Source of the DNA: Xanthomonas indica
Lineage (GTDB): Bacteria; Pseudomonadota; Gammaproteobacteria; Xanthomonadales; Xanthomonadaceae
NCBI RefSeq assembly: GCF_040529045.1
Contig: NZ_CP131914.1
Location: 2,278,501 to 2,342,500 of the forward strand
Length of the DNA stretch: 64,000 nt
Direction of reading: 5' to 3'
The translations under genes and the position numbers were made by a program. Positions 42,581 to 51,028 of the stretch are shown piece after piece. Numbering within the stretch: the stretch's first letter is position 1; each line of letters begins with the position of its first letter. The notes under the pieces were generated by a model that was not told the DNA's origin, did no database searches, and was given only the letters and a program-made list of their open reading frames with translations.

Positions 42581-43642
42581 CTAGAGGCCGTCGAGCAGTT
42601 TGCGGATCGGTGCGGGCAGGCCCAGCGTCGACAGGTCGGCGCGCGCCACCCAGCGCAGATCGTCATTGTCGCCCAGCGCATCGCCCATGGCGACCTTGCG
42701 CAGGCGCAGCGGCTGCAGATGCAGGCGGTAATGGCTGAAGGTGTGCACGATCGGTGGCAGCGTCTCGGCATCCTCGTAGTCGCGCCCGCGCATCCAGCGC
42801 GCGTACCAGGCGCGCAGTTCGCTGTCGGTGTCGGCCTGCGGCAAGGTCCACAGCGAGGCCCAGATGCCGGTCGGCGGACGCCGCTGCAGCAGCAACTCGC
42901 CGGCGGCGTTCTCCAGCAACAGCGCCAGTGCTTCGCGCTCGGGCAAGGTCTTGCCCGGCTTGGGCGTGGGCAGCGCCTCGACCAGGCCGTCGCGGCGCGC
43001 CACGCAGTCGTCCTGCAACGGGCACAGCACGCAGGCCGGGTTGGCGCGGGTGCACAGGGTGGCGCCGAAATCCATCTGCGCCTGGGTGTAGTCGGCCATG
43101 CGTCCGTCGGGCACCGCGGCCACATGGTCTTGCGCGAGCGCCCACAGCGGCTTTTCCACCGCCGGCAGGCCGGGGTAGCCGGCGATGCCGTGATAGCGGG
43201 TCAGCACGCGTTTGACGTTGCCGTCGAGGATCGGGAAGCGGTCGTTCCAGGCCTGGCTGAGGATCGCGCCGGCGGTGCTGCGGCCGATGCCGGGCAGTGC
43301 ATGCAGGGCATCGAAATCGCGTGGCAACTCGCCGCCGTGCAATTCCACGCAGCGCTTGGCGGCGGCATGCAGGTTGCGCGCGCGGGCGTAGTAGCCCAGC
43401 CCGGCCCATTGCGCCATGACCGCGTCGTTGTCGGCGGCGGCCAGGTCGGGCAGGGTCGGGAAGTGCTGCAGGAAGCGCAGGAAGTAGGGGATGACCACCG
43501 CCACCTGGGTCTGCTGCAGCATGATTTCCGACAGCCACACCCGGTACGGACTGCGCGGATGCTGCCAGGGCAGGTCGTGGCGCCCGTGGCGGTCGAACCA
43601 GGCGAGCAGGCGGGCGGGGAAGGTCTCGGAGGGCTGGCGCAT
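42581..43642 (-). CDS. mutY: Adenine DNA glycosylase MutY
   Basis: MutY (353 residues) removes adenine opposite 8-oxoguanine. The catalytic glutamate lies in [10 protein letters not shown], the helix-hairpin-helix in [12 protein letters not shown] and the essential aspartate in [12 protein letters not shown]. The [4Fe-4S] ligands follow the C-x6-C-x2-C-x5-C pattern ([17 protein letters not shown]). The NUDIX-like C-terminal domain that recognises 8-oxoG covers about residues 225-350. The gene shares the minus-strand block with yggX and ftsY. Confidence 0.95.
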   Translation of the reverse strand: MRQPSETFPARLLAWFDRHGRHDLPWQHPRSPYRVWLSEIMLQQTQVAVVIPYFLRFLQHFPTLPDLAAADNDAVMAQWAGLGYYARARNLHAAAKRCVELHGGELPRDFDALHALPGIGRSTAGAILSQAWNDRFPILDGNVKRVLTRYHGIAGYPGLPAVEKPLWALAQDHVAAVPDGRMADYTQAQMDFGATLCTRANPACVLCPLQDDCVARRDGLVEALPTPKPGKTLPEREALALLLENAAGELLLQRRPPTGIWASLWTLPQADTDSELRAWYARWMRGRDYEDAETLPPIVHTFSHYRLHLQPLRLRKVAMGDALGDNDDLRWVARADLSTLGLPAPIRKLLDGL

Positions 43643-43708
43643 GCTGGCTTCAGTGTCCTTCTCGCCTGAGAAGGAGCGGGAGGGGGAGCGGATGAGCGGC
43701 TCTGCTGT

Positions 43709-43851
43709 TCCTTCTCCCGCCGGGAGAAGGTGCCCCGCAGGGGCGGATGAGGGTGCGGGCGAAGCCTGGTGCGGTTGGAGTACCGCCAGTGCCGGCCTGG
43801 CGAGCTCCGCCGCACCCTCACCCCAACCCCTCTCCCGGAGGAGAGGGGCTT
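43709..43851. repeat. Compound inverted-repeat element, single copy
   Basis: One end is a CTTCTCCC-N-GGGAGAAGG hairpin plus GTGCCCCGCAGGGGCGGATG. The other end is CCCTCACCCCAACCCC plus a CTCTCCC-GGAG-GAGAGG hairpin. About 55 unrelated bases lie between. A degenerate extra hairpin (CCTTCTCGCCTGAGAAGG) sits at 43658-43675. The same pair of ends is found in the two tandem arrays of this window. Confidence 0.8.
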
Positions 43852-43856
43852 AGGCG

Positions 43857-45245
43857 TTACGCACCCAGGGCGTCCGGCAGCAACGCGTCGACGAAGGCCT
43901 CGGCGTCGAACACGCGCAGGTCCTCGGGGCGCTCGCCGATGCCGGCGAAGCGGATCGGGATGCCGAACTCGCGGGCCAGGGCGAACACCACGCCGCCCTT
44001 GGCAGTGCCGTCGAGCTTGGTCACCACCAGGCCGGTGACGCCGACCGCGGCGTGGAACTGGCGCAACTGCGACAGCGCGTTCTGGCCGGTGGTGCCGTCG
44101 ATGACCATCAGCACCTCGTGCGGGGCGCTGGCGTCGAGCTTGCCGAGCACGCGGCGGATCTTGCCCAGTTCGTTCATCAGCCCGGTCTGGGTGTGCAGGC
44201 GGCCGGCGGTGTCGGCGATCAACACCTCGGTGCCGCGCGCCTTGCCGGCCTGCAGCGCATCGAACGCCACCGAGGCAGCGTCGGCGTTCTGGCCCTGCGC
44301 GATCACGCTCACCCCGTTGCGCTCGCCCCAGGCCTGCAACTGCGCCACCGCCGCGGCGCGGAAGGTGTCGCCGGCGGCCAGCATCAGGCTGTGGCCCTCG
44401 TCCTTGAAGCGCTTGGCCAGCTTGCCGATGGTGGTGGTCTTGCCGACGCCGTTGACGCCGACGGTCAACACCACGAAGGGCTTGGCGTTGCGGTCGATCT
44501 GCAGCGGCCTGGCGACCGGCCGCAGGATCGCCAGCAGGTCGGCGCGCAGCGCCTGCTGCAGCGCCCTGGCGTCGACGAACTCGCGCGCCTTCATGCGCTT
44601 GCGCAGGTTCTCGATCAGCGCGGTGGTGGCGGGAATGCCGACGTCGGCGGTGATCAGCGCGGTCTCGATCTCGTCGAGCAGGTCGTCGTCGAGCTTGGGG
44701 TTGCGCGAGAACAGGCTGCCGACGCTGCGCGCGAAGCTGCTGTTGCGCAGTCGCTCGCGCCAGCCGGGCTTGCCGGCCGGCGCGGCGGGCAGGGCGTCGC
44801 TGCGCACCAGGTCGGCGTCGGCGGCGGGCACGGACGCGGCGACAGGCGACGGCGCGGGTACCGCGGCGGAAGGCTGGGCGGGAACGGGTGTCGGCTGCGG
44901 CACGCTCGGCGCCGGCGCGGCGGCCGGCGTCGGCACATAGGCCTGCGGTGGCGGCGTGGGCGCTGCGGGCGGCAGCGGCGTCGGTTGTGGCTGCGGCACA
45001 GCGACCGGGGCCGGCGCCTGCACGGGGTGTTCGGCGACCGGCGCGGGCGTCGGCTCCGGGGCAGCGGCGGGGACGGGAGCGGCAGGCGCAGCCTCAGCGG
45101 CAGGCGGCGCCGACGGCGCAGGCGCCGCGGGTTCGGCGCTTGCCGGCTTGGGGAAGGCGGCGGCCAGTTCCTCGATGCTGTAACGCTGCGTGCGGCTCTC
45201 GCCGGCGTTGTCCTGGGGCTTGTTGCGGCGGAATAGGCTGACCAT
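43857..45245 (-). CDS. ftsY: Signal recognition particle receptor FtsY
   Basis: FtsY (462 residues) is the membrane-docking GTPase for SRP-ribosome complexes. Residues 1-170 form the variable A domain, here mostly alanine and proline. The N domain is at about 175-250. The G domain carries GVNGVGKTT from residue 263, DTAGR and TKLDGTAKGG. The short N-terminal segment MVSLFRRNK is a membrane-targeting type. The length is typical. Confidence 0.96.
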   Translation of the reverse strand: MVSLFRRNKPQDNAGESRTQRYSIEELAAAFPKPASAEPAAPAPSAPPAAEAAPAAPVPAAAPEPTPAPVAEHPVQAPAPVAVPQPQPTPLPPAAPTPPPQAYVPTPAAAPAPSVPQPTPVPAQPSAAVPAPSPVAASVPAADADLVRSDALPAAPAGKPGWRERLRNSSFARSVGSLFSRNPKLDDDLLDEIETALITADVGIPATTALIENLRKRMKAREFVDARALQQALRADLLAILRPVARPLQIDRNAKPFVVLTVGVNGVGKTTTIGKLAKRFKDEGHSLMLAAGDTFRAAAVAQLQAWGERNGVSVIAQGQNADAASVAFDALQAGKARGTEVLIADTAGRLHTQTGLMNELGKIRRVLGKLDASAPHEVLMVIDGTTGQNALSQLRQFHAAVGVTGLVVTKLDGTAKGGVVFALAREFGIPIRFAGIGERPEDLRVFDAEAFVDALLPDALGA

Positions 45246-45480
45246 GGATGACGCGTGGACCGGAAACGAAGAATGCTACCACTTGCGACCTGAGCGGCCG
45301 GTGCAGAGGAGGGCAGGCTTGGATGGTTGGCGGGTGGGATTTGTGCGTCGTGAACGCGTGTATAGGCGCGGTTTTTATGCCTTTGATGGATCAAGCGCGA
45401 CTGGGGCATTCCCGGTGAAGCCAAGCTCCCAGGGGCAAGCGCGGATGTGTCATGGTATTTCGATGCAATGGCTACGCCGG

Positions 45481-45519
45481 ACCCTCACCCCAACCCCTCT
45501 CCCAGGGGGAGAGGGGCTC
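45481..45519. repeat. Half copy of the compound inverted-repeat element
   Basis: Only the ACCCTCACCCCAACCCC end with its CTCTCCC-AGG-GGGAGAG hairpin is present. The partner end is missing. Confidence 0.7.
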
Positions 45520-45563
45520 TGCATTCGTAGCACCGCGATCTCCACGCCCGCATTCAGCAAAAC

Positions 45564-45593
45564 CGAATCCCCAATCCCGAATCCCCAATCCCG
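45564..45593 (-). repeat. GGGATT-type short interspersed repeat
   Basis: Four tandem units in the minus orientation lie just beyond the 3' end of the PAS-AraC gene. Confidence 0.72.
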
Positions 45594-45598
45594 GCCTT

Positions 45599-46306
45599 TC
45601 ACAGCTTGCCCTTCATCGACCGGTAGTCGCGCGGGGTCATGCCCACGGTGGCCTTGAACTGGCGGGCAAAGGCGCTCTGGTCGGCGAAGCCGCACAGTTG
45701 GCCGATGCTGGCGATGCTGTCGTCGCCGTGCAGCAGGCGCATCGCCGCTTCGATGCGCATCTTGGTCAGCAGTTGCTGCGGGGTCAGCTGGAACACGCGG
45801 CGGAAGTGCCGCTCCAGTTGCGCCACCGACAGCTCGGCCAGGTCGGCCAGGGTCTGCACGCGCAGATTGTCGCCGTAGTGCGCCTGCATGTGCTCCATGG
45901 CGCGGCTGATGCGCTCGTAGGCGGAGTGGCGGCTGTCCGGCTGGCCCAGGTCGCGGGAGATGCCGACCACGCCGATCACGTCCTCGCCCTCGCACAGCGG
46001 GCGCTTGAAGGTCAGGCACCAGCCCGGGGTGCGGTTCGGGAACAGGTGCACTTCCAGTTGGTTCTCGATCACCTCGCCGCACAGCACGCGGCGGTCCTGC
46101 ATCAGGTAGCTGCCGCCCAGCGGCAGCGGGAACACGTCCGCGGCGGACTTGCCGATCAGGTCGGCGCGGTACTTCTTGCCCAACCGCCGCACCAGGGTCA
46201 GGTTGACGTGGGTGTAGCGGCCGTCGCGGTCCTTCACGAAGAACACCACGTCCGGCAAGGCGTCGAACAGCGTCTGCAGTTCCAGTGCCGAAATGAGAGT
46301 GTCCAT
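45599..46306 (-). CDS. PAS-domain AraC-family regulator, probable regulator of hydroxyproline catabolism
   Basis: This 235-residue protein has an N-terminal PAS domain (about 8-115, with [20 protein letters not shown]) and a C-terminal AraC DNA-binding domain (two helix-turn-helix units, about 135-235, ending [11 protein letters not shown]). It is divergent from the hydroxyproline operon across 172 bases, so it very likely controls it. AraC-type regulators also accompany this pathway in pseudomonads. ATG 46306 follows AGGTGA. The longer upstream frame is antisense to the epimerase gene. Confidence 0.87.
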   Translation of the reverse strand: MDTLISALELQTLFDALPDVVFFVKDRDGRYTHVNLTLVRRLGKKYRADLIGKSAADVFPLPLGGSYLMQDRRVLCGEVIENQLEVHLFPNRTPGWCLTFKRPLCEGEDVIGVVGISRDLGQPDSRHSAYERISRAMEHMQAHYGDNLRVQTLADLAELSVAQLERHFRRVFQLTPQQLLTKMRIEAAMRLLHGDDSIASIGQLCGFADQSAFARQFKATVGMTPRDYRSMKGKL

Positions 46307-46383
46307 GGCGTTCACCTGCGGGAGTGGGCGGCGGTGCGGGCGCGCCGCCGCGCGTCCCCTGAATGCCGATGCTAGCCTAAGTC

Positions 46384-46422
46384 GACGCCGCCGGGCGTCG
46401 CCGGGTTGTGCGAATTTCCGCA
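46384..46422. promoter_or_regulatory. Candidate operator region of the hydroxyproline operon
   Basis: In the divergent gap lie a 6-bp-stem inverted repeat GACGCC-N4-GGCGTC (46384-46399) and TGCG-N6-CGCA (46409-46422). A second TTGCGAC follows at about 46424. They are plausible sites for the adjacent PAS-AraC protein, but no binding motif is known to me for it. Confidence 0.35.
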
Positions 46423-46478
46423 TTTGCGACAGGCAAACGCTGCTAGCCGGCGGCGGTGCCGAATGTGAGCATGGCGCC

Positions 46479-47420
46479 ATGCATACACTCGATGTCATCG
46501 ACTCGCACAGCGCCGGCGAACCGACCCGTGTCGTCGTCTCCGGCTTCCCTGATCTGGGAACTGGTTCCCTGGCCGAGCGCCGCGAACTGTTCCGCACGCG
46601 CTTCGACCGCTGGCGCAGCGCTATCGCCTGCGAGCCGCGCGGCTCGGACACCATGGTCGGCGCGCTGCTGCTGCCGCCGGTGGCCGCCGATGCCTGTGCG
46701 GCGGTGATCTTCTTCAACAACGTCGGCCATCTGGGCATGTGCGGCCACGGCACCATCGGGCTGGTGCGCACGCTGGCCGAACTGGGCCGGCTGAGCGCGG
46801 GCACGCACCGCATCGAGACGCCGGTGGGCACGGTCGGCGTGGAGCTGCATGCCGACGGCCGCGTCTCGGTCGACAACGTCGAGAGCTACCGCCATGCCAC
46901 CGGCATCGAAGTGCAGGTGCCCGAGTACGGGCGCGTGCGCGGCGACGTGGCCTGGGGCGGCAACTGGTTCTTCATCACCGAACAGACGCCATGCGCGCTG
47001 GAGCTGCGCCACCAGCGCGCGCTGACTACCTACACCGAGGCGGTGCGGCTGGCGCTGGAGGCGGCGGGCATCCGCGGCGCCGACGGCGGCGAGATCGACC
47101 ACATCGAGATCAACGGGCCGGCGCCGGACGCCAGCGCCGATGCGCGCAACTTCGTGCTGTGCCCGGGCCTGGCCTACGACCGTTCGCCCTGCGGCACCGG
47201 CACCAGCGCCAAGCTGGCGTGCCTGGCCGCCGACGGCAAGCTGGCGCCGGGCCAGGTGTGGCGCCAGCAGGGCATCCTCGGCAGCATGTTCGAAGGCCGC
47301 TATGCGGCCGGCACCCGCGGCGTGATGCCGCGCATCACCGGGCAGGCCTTCATCACCGCGCGCGCGCATCTGCTGATCGATCCGCAGGATCCGTTCGCCT
47401 GGGGCATCGGCGCCGCATGA
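46479..47420 (+). CDS. lhpA: 4-hydroxyproline 2-epimerase (proline racemase family)
   Basis: This cytosolic enzyme interconverts trans-4-hydroxy-L-proline and cis-4-hydroxy-D-proline, the first step of the bacterial route. The 313-residue protein has both catalytic cysteines, C88 in MCGHGT and C238 in SPCGTGTSA. That distinguishes true epimerases from the Thr-containing dehydratase relatives. The downstream genes for D-hydroxyproline oxidation favour hydroxyproline over proline as substrate. It is the first gene of an operon of overlapping genes (ATGA overlap with the next). Confidence 0.92.
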   Translation: MHTLDVIDSHSAGEPTRVVVSGFPDLGTGSLAERRELFRTRFDRWRSAIACEPRGSDTMVGALLLPPVAADACAAVIFFNNVGHLGMCGHGTIGLVRTLAELGRLSAGTHRIETPVGTVGVELHADGRVSVDNVESYRHATGIEVQVPEYGRVRGDVAWGGNWFFITEQTPCALELRHQRALTTYTEAVRLALEAAGIRGADGGEIDHIEINGPAPDASADARNFVLCPGLAYDRSPCGTGTSAKLACLAADGKLAPGQVWRQQGILGSMFEGRYAAGTRGVMPRITGQAFITARAHLLIDPQDPFAWGIGAA

Positions 47421-48517
47421 GCGGTTTCGACCTGATCGTCGTCGGCGCCGGCATCGTCGGTGCGGCCTGCGCCGATGCGGCGGCGGCCGCCGGCCTGCGC
47501 GTGGCGATCGTCGAGTCGGGCAGTATCGGCGGCGGCAGCACTGCCGCGGCGATGGGGCACCTGGTGGCGATGGACGACGATTCGGCGGAACTGGCGCTGT
47601 CGGCATATTCGCTGCGCCTGTGGGAAGAATTCGCGCCGCTGCCGGAGGCCGAGTTCAGCCGCTGCGGCACGCTGTGGGTGGCGCGCGAGGCACGCGAACT
47701 GGAGGCGATCCCGGCCAAGATCCAGCGCCTGGCCGCGGCCGGCGTGCACGCCGAAGCGCTCGATGCGCAGCGGCTGTATCAACTGGAACCCGCGCTGGTC
47801 CCCGGCCTGGCCGGCGGCATGCGCGTGGCTGCCGAGGCGGTGGTGTACCCGCCGCGGATGGCGCGCTACCTGGTCGAGCGCGCCTGCGCCGCCGGCGCGC
47901 AGCTGTACGCCGGCCGCCGCGCCACCGCGCTGGCCGATGCCGGCGTGCGCCTGGACGACGGCAGCGCGCTGCATGGCCCGGTGCTGGTCGCCACCGGCTG
48001 CGCCCTGCCGGAACTGCTGCCGGAACTGCCGATGCGCGCACGCAAGGGCCAGTTGGTGATCACCGACCGTTATCCGGGCTTCGTCGCCCATCAATTGCTG
48101 GAACTGGGCTATGCCGACAGCGCCCACGGCAGCGACGGCAGCAGCGTGGCGTTCAACGTGCAGCCGCGGCCGACCGGGCAGATCCTGATCGGCTCCTCGC
48201 GCGAATTCGATGCCACCGACCGCACGGTATCGATGCCGATGCTGCAGCGGATGCTGGAGCGTGCCTTCGCGTTCCTGCCGGGGCTGCGGCAACTGCAGGC
48301 GATCCGGGTGTGGACCGGCTTGCGTCCGGCCACGCCGGACGGGCGTCCGTATCTGGGCGCGGTGCCGGAGCGACGCGACGTGTGGGTCGCGGCCGGCCAC
48401 GAGGGCCTGGGCGTGACCACCGCGCTGGGCAGTGCGCGCCTGCTGCTGGACCAACTGCTGCAGCGGCCGGCGGCCATCGACCCGGCGCCGTACGCGCCGG
48501 CGCGGGCGCTGGCATGA
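47417..48517 (+). CDS. D-hydroxyproline dehydrogenase, FAD-dependent (DAO-type) subunit
   Basis: This 366-residue DAO-fold flavoprotein has the N-terminal FAD motif [20 protein letters not shown] and the C-terminal [17 protein letters not shown] typical of glycine/D-amino-acid oxidase relatives. In the heteromeric D-hydroxyproline dehydrogenase of pseudomonads, such a subunit works with a small [2Fe-2S] protein and a second flavoprotein. Exactly these follow here. The product would be pyrroline-4-hydroxy-2-carboxylate. It overlaps both neighbours by four bases. Confidence 0.88.
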   Translation: MSGFDLIVVGAGIVGAACADAAAAAGLRVAIVESGSIGGGSTAAAMGHLVAMDDDSAELALSAYSLRLWEEFAPLPEAEFSRCGTLWVAREARELEAIPAKIQRLAAAGVHAEALDAQRLYQLEPALVPGLAGGMRVAAEAVVYPPRMARYLVERACAAGAQLYAGRRATALADAGVRLDDGSALHGPVLVATGCALPELLPELPMRARKGQLVITDRYPGFVAHQLLELGYADSAHGSDGSSVAFNVQPRPTGQILIGSSREFDATDRTVSMPMLQRMLERAFAFLPGLRQLQAIRVWTGLRPATPDGRPYLGAVPERRDVWVAAGHEGLGVTTALGSARLLLDQLLQRPAAIDPAPYAPARALA

Positions 48518-48762
48518 GCGCGCGGATGCTGCGCCTGCAGGTCGACGGCCGCGACGTCGAAGTGCTCGACGGCAGCAGCGTGGCCGCAGCGGTGGCGCAG
48601 GTGGCCCCGCATTTCCGCCGCTCGCGCAGCGGCCAGCCGCGCGCGCCGCTGTGCGGCATGGGCGTGTGCGCCGAGTGCCGGGTGCGCATCGACCGCGTCG
48701 GCCAGTTGCGCGCCTGCATCACCCCGGCGCGCGACGGCATGCAGGTGTGGACCGATGGCTGA
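48514..48762 (+). CDS. D-hydroxyproline dehydrogenase, small [2Fe-2S] subunit
   Basis: This 82-residue ferredoxin-like protein has a plant-type [2Fe-2S] arrangement: three clustered cysteines in PLCGMGVCAEC, then a fourth in LRACIT. It corresponds to the gamma-type electron-transfer subunit of the multi-subunit dehydrogenase. It overlaps the preceding gene by four bases and the following one by eight, which implies coupled translation in a fixed ratio. Confidence 0.88.
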   Translation: MSARMLRLQVDGRDVEVLDGSSVAAAVAQVAPHFRRSRSGQPRAPLCGMGVCAECRVRIDRVGQLRACITPARDGMQVWTDG

Positions 48763-50125
48763 GTCGGCGGCCCATTACGAGGTCCTGGTGATCGGCGCCG
48801 GCCCGGCCGGGCTGGCGGCGGCGCTGGCGGCGGCCGGGTATGGCCGCCGCGTCGGCCTGGTCGATCTGCAGGCGCGTGCCGGCGGCCAGATCTGGCGCCA
48901 TGACGTGGCGCAGCCGCCGCCGCGCCTGGCCGCGCGCGCGCTGGCGCAACTGGCGGCCAGTGCGGTGACCTTCCTGCCGCAGACCCAGGTGTTGCTGGCG
49001 CAGGACCGGCGGCTGCTCACCGACGGTCCCGCTGGCCCGCGCTGGCTGGGCTACGACGCGCTGGTGCTGGCCACCGGCGCGCGTGAATTGCTGTTGCCGT
49101 TCCCGGGCTGGACCCTGCCGGGGGTGACCGGCGCCGGCGGCGCGCAGGCGCTGGCCAAGCAGGGCTGGCCGCTGGCCGGGCGGCGTGTGCTGGTCGCCGG
49201 CAGCGGGCCGCTGCTGCTGGCCTCGGCGGCGACGCTGCAGCGCCACGGCGCGCAGGTGCTGGGCATCGTCGAACAGGCGCCGTGGCGCGCGCTGGCCGCG
49301 TTCGCCGTGCAGTTGCCGCTGCGCTGGCCGGACAAGGCGCTGCAGGCGCTGGCGCTGCGCACGCAACTGGCCGGGGTCGGCTACCACGCTGGCAGCGTGG
49401 TGCTGGCCGCGTACGGCGACGGCCGCGTGCAGGAGGTGGAGATCGACGGCCCGCGCGGCCGCCGCCGTCTCGCCTGCGATCAATTGTCCGTGGGCTACGG
49501 CCTGGTGCCGAACGTGGAACTGGCGCAATTGCTGGGCTGCCGCCTGGGCCGCAGCGGCGCGCATCCGTGCGTGGCGGTGGATGCGCAACTGCGCACCAGC
49601 ATCGATGGCGTGTATGCCGCCGGCGAGGCGCTGGGCATCGGCGGGCGCGATTGCGCGCGGGTGGAAGGCGCCATCGCCGGCCACCTGGCTGCCGGACAGG
49701 ACGCCGATGCGCAGGCGCTGCAGCCGCAGCGGCGGCGCGCGCGCGCTTTCGCCGCGCTGCTGCAGCGGCAGTTCGCGCTGGACCCCCGCATCCATGCGCT
49801 GGCCGCGCCGGACACGCTGGTGTGCCGCTGCGAGGACGTACCGCTGGCGGCGCTGCAAGGCCATGCCGACCTGCGCGACGCCAAGCTTGCCTCGCGCTGC
49901 GGCATGGGCGCGTGCCAGGGCCGCATCTGCGGCAGCGCGCTCACCGAACTGGTTCTGGCCGCGCGTCCCGCCGATTTCTCCGACGACGGCCGCCGGCCGC
50001 CGCTGTTCCCGGCGCGTCTGGACGCGCTGGCCCATCCCTGTCCGGACCCGGGTCCGGACGCCGCTTGCGCCGCGCCTTCGCGCGCGGCATCCCTTCGCAA
50101 CTCTCCACAAGGTGTACTTCCATGA
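48755..50125 (+). CDS. D-hydroxyproline dehydrogenase, NAD(P)/FAD-type subunit
   Basis: This 456-residue flavoprotein has an N-terminal FAD motif (VIGAGPAGLAAALAAAGYGRRVGLVD), a second nucleotide-binding GxGxxxLASA-type motif in the middle (VAGSGPLLLASA) and a C-terminal BFD-like [2Fe-2S] domain. The C-terminal cysteines are in VCRCED and RCGMGACQGRIC. It resembles the alpha subunits of hydrogen-cyanide-synthase or opine-oxidase type complexes. In this setting it is the electron-accepting partner of the dehydrogenase. Confidence 0.87.
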   Translation: MAESAAHYEVLVIGAGPAGLAAALAAAGYGRRVGLVDLQARAGGQIWRHDVAQPPPRLAARALAQLAASAVTFLPQTQVLLAQDRRLLTDGPAGPRWLGYDALVLATGARELLLPFPGWTLPGVTGAGGAQALAKQGWPLAGRRVLVAGSGPLLLASAATLQRHGAQVLGIVEQAPWRALAAFAVQLPLRWPDKALQALALRTQLAGVGYHAGSVVLAAYGDGRVQEVEIDGPRGRRRLACDQLSVGYGLVPNVELAQLLGCRLGRSGAHPCVAVDAQLRTSIDGVYAAGEALGIGGRDCARVEGAIAGHLAAGQDADAQALQPQRRRARAFAALLQRQFALDPRIHALAAPDTLVCRCEDVPLAALQGHADLRDAKLASRCGMGACQGRICGSALTELVLAARPADFSDDGRRPPLFPARLDALAHPCPDPGPDAACAAPSRAASLRNSPQGVLP

Positions 50126-51027
50126 GCAAGGCTTCCTTCTGGTACGGCGTGCTGCCGGCCATCACCACCCCGTTCAACGCCGACGGCAGCATCGACCACG
50201 CGTTCCTGGCCAAGCATGCGCAGCTCATGGTCGACGCCGGCTGCACCGCGATCGTGCCGCTGGGTTCGCTGGGCGAGGCGGCCACGCTGAGCTTCGACGA
50301 CAAGCTGGCGATCCTGAAGACCCTGGTGCAGGCGGTCGACGGCCGCATCCCGGTGGTGCCGGGCATCGCCGCGCTGTCCACCGACGAAGCGGTGCGGCTG
50401 GTGCAGGCGGCCAAGCAGGTCGGCTGCGGCGGTGCGATGGTGCTGCCGCCGTACGTGTACTCCACCGACTGGCGCGAGATGGGCGCGCACGTGCGCGCGG
50501 TGATCGCCGCCACCGACCTGCCGGTGATCCTGTACAACAACCCGATCGCCTACAAGACCGATTTCAGCGCGGCGCAGATCGCCGAGCTGGCGGCCGAGTT
50601 CCCGAACCTGCAGGCGGTGAAGGAATCCTCCGGCGACGTGCGCCGCTTCGCCGCGCTGGGCGAACTGCTCGGCGACCGCCTGGTGCTGCTGGTGGGCATG
50701 GACGATGCGATCGTCGAAGGCCTGAGCATGGGCGCCAAGGGCTGGATCGCCGGCCTGGTCAACGCCTACCCGAAGGAGTCGGTGGAGCTGTTCGAGCTGG
50801 CCCGCGACGGTGGCTACCCGGCGGCCAAGGCGCTGTACGACTGGTTCCTGCCGCTGCTGCGCCTGGACACCGTGCCCAAGTTCGTGCAGTTGATCAAGCT
50901 GGTGCAGGCGAAGGTCGGCCTGGGCAGCGAGCGCGTGCGCGCGCCGCGGCTGGTGCTGGAAGGCGCCGAGCGCGAAGCCGCCTTGAAGGTGATCGACCAC
51001 GCCATCGCCACCCATCCCGGGCACTGA
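50122..51027 (+). CDS. 1-pyrroline-4-hydroxy-2-carboxylate deaminase (DapA family)
   Basis: This 301-residue TIM-barrel protein of the DHDPS/NAL family has Schiff-base Lys167 in AVKESSGD and Tyr138 in ILYNNP. In a hydroxyproline operon the expected reaction is deamination of pyrroline-4-hydroxy-2-carboxylate to 2-oxoglutarate semialdehyde and ammonia. Similarity alone could also suggest dihydrodipicolinate synthase, but the neighbours decide it. It starts in the preceding stop (ATGA). Confidence 0.88.
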   Translation: MSKASFWYGVLPAITTPFNADGSIDHAFLAKHAQLMVDAGCTAIVPLGSLGEAATLSFDDKLAILKTLVQAVDGRIPVVPGIAALSTDEAVRLVQAAKQVGCGGAMVLPPYVYSTDWREMGAHVRAVIAATDLPVILYNNPIAYKTDFSAAQIAELAAEFPNLQAVKESSGDVRRFAALGELLGDRLVLLVGMDDAIVEGLSMGAKGWIAGLVNAYPKESVELFELARDGGYPAAKALYDWFLPLLRLDTVPKFVQLIKLVQAKVGLGSERVRAPRLVLEGAEREAALKVIDHAIATHPGH

Positions 51028-51028
51028 G

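Larger units (their letters stand above)
45246..45598. other. Non-coding gap between ftsY and the PAS-AraC gene
   Basis: These 353 bases hold a half copy of the compound repeat (45481-45519) and a GGGATT-type repeat (45564-45593). No gene or clear promoter was found in 45285-45470. Confidence 0.55.
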
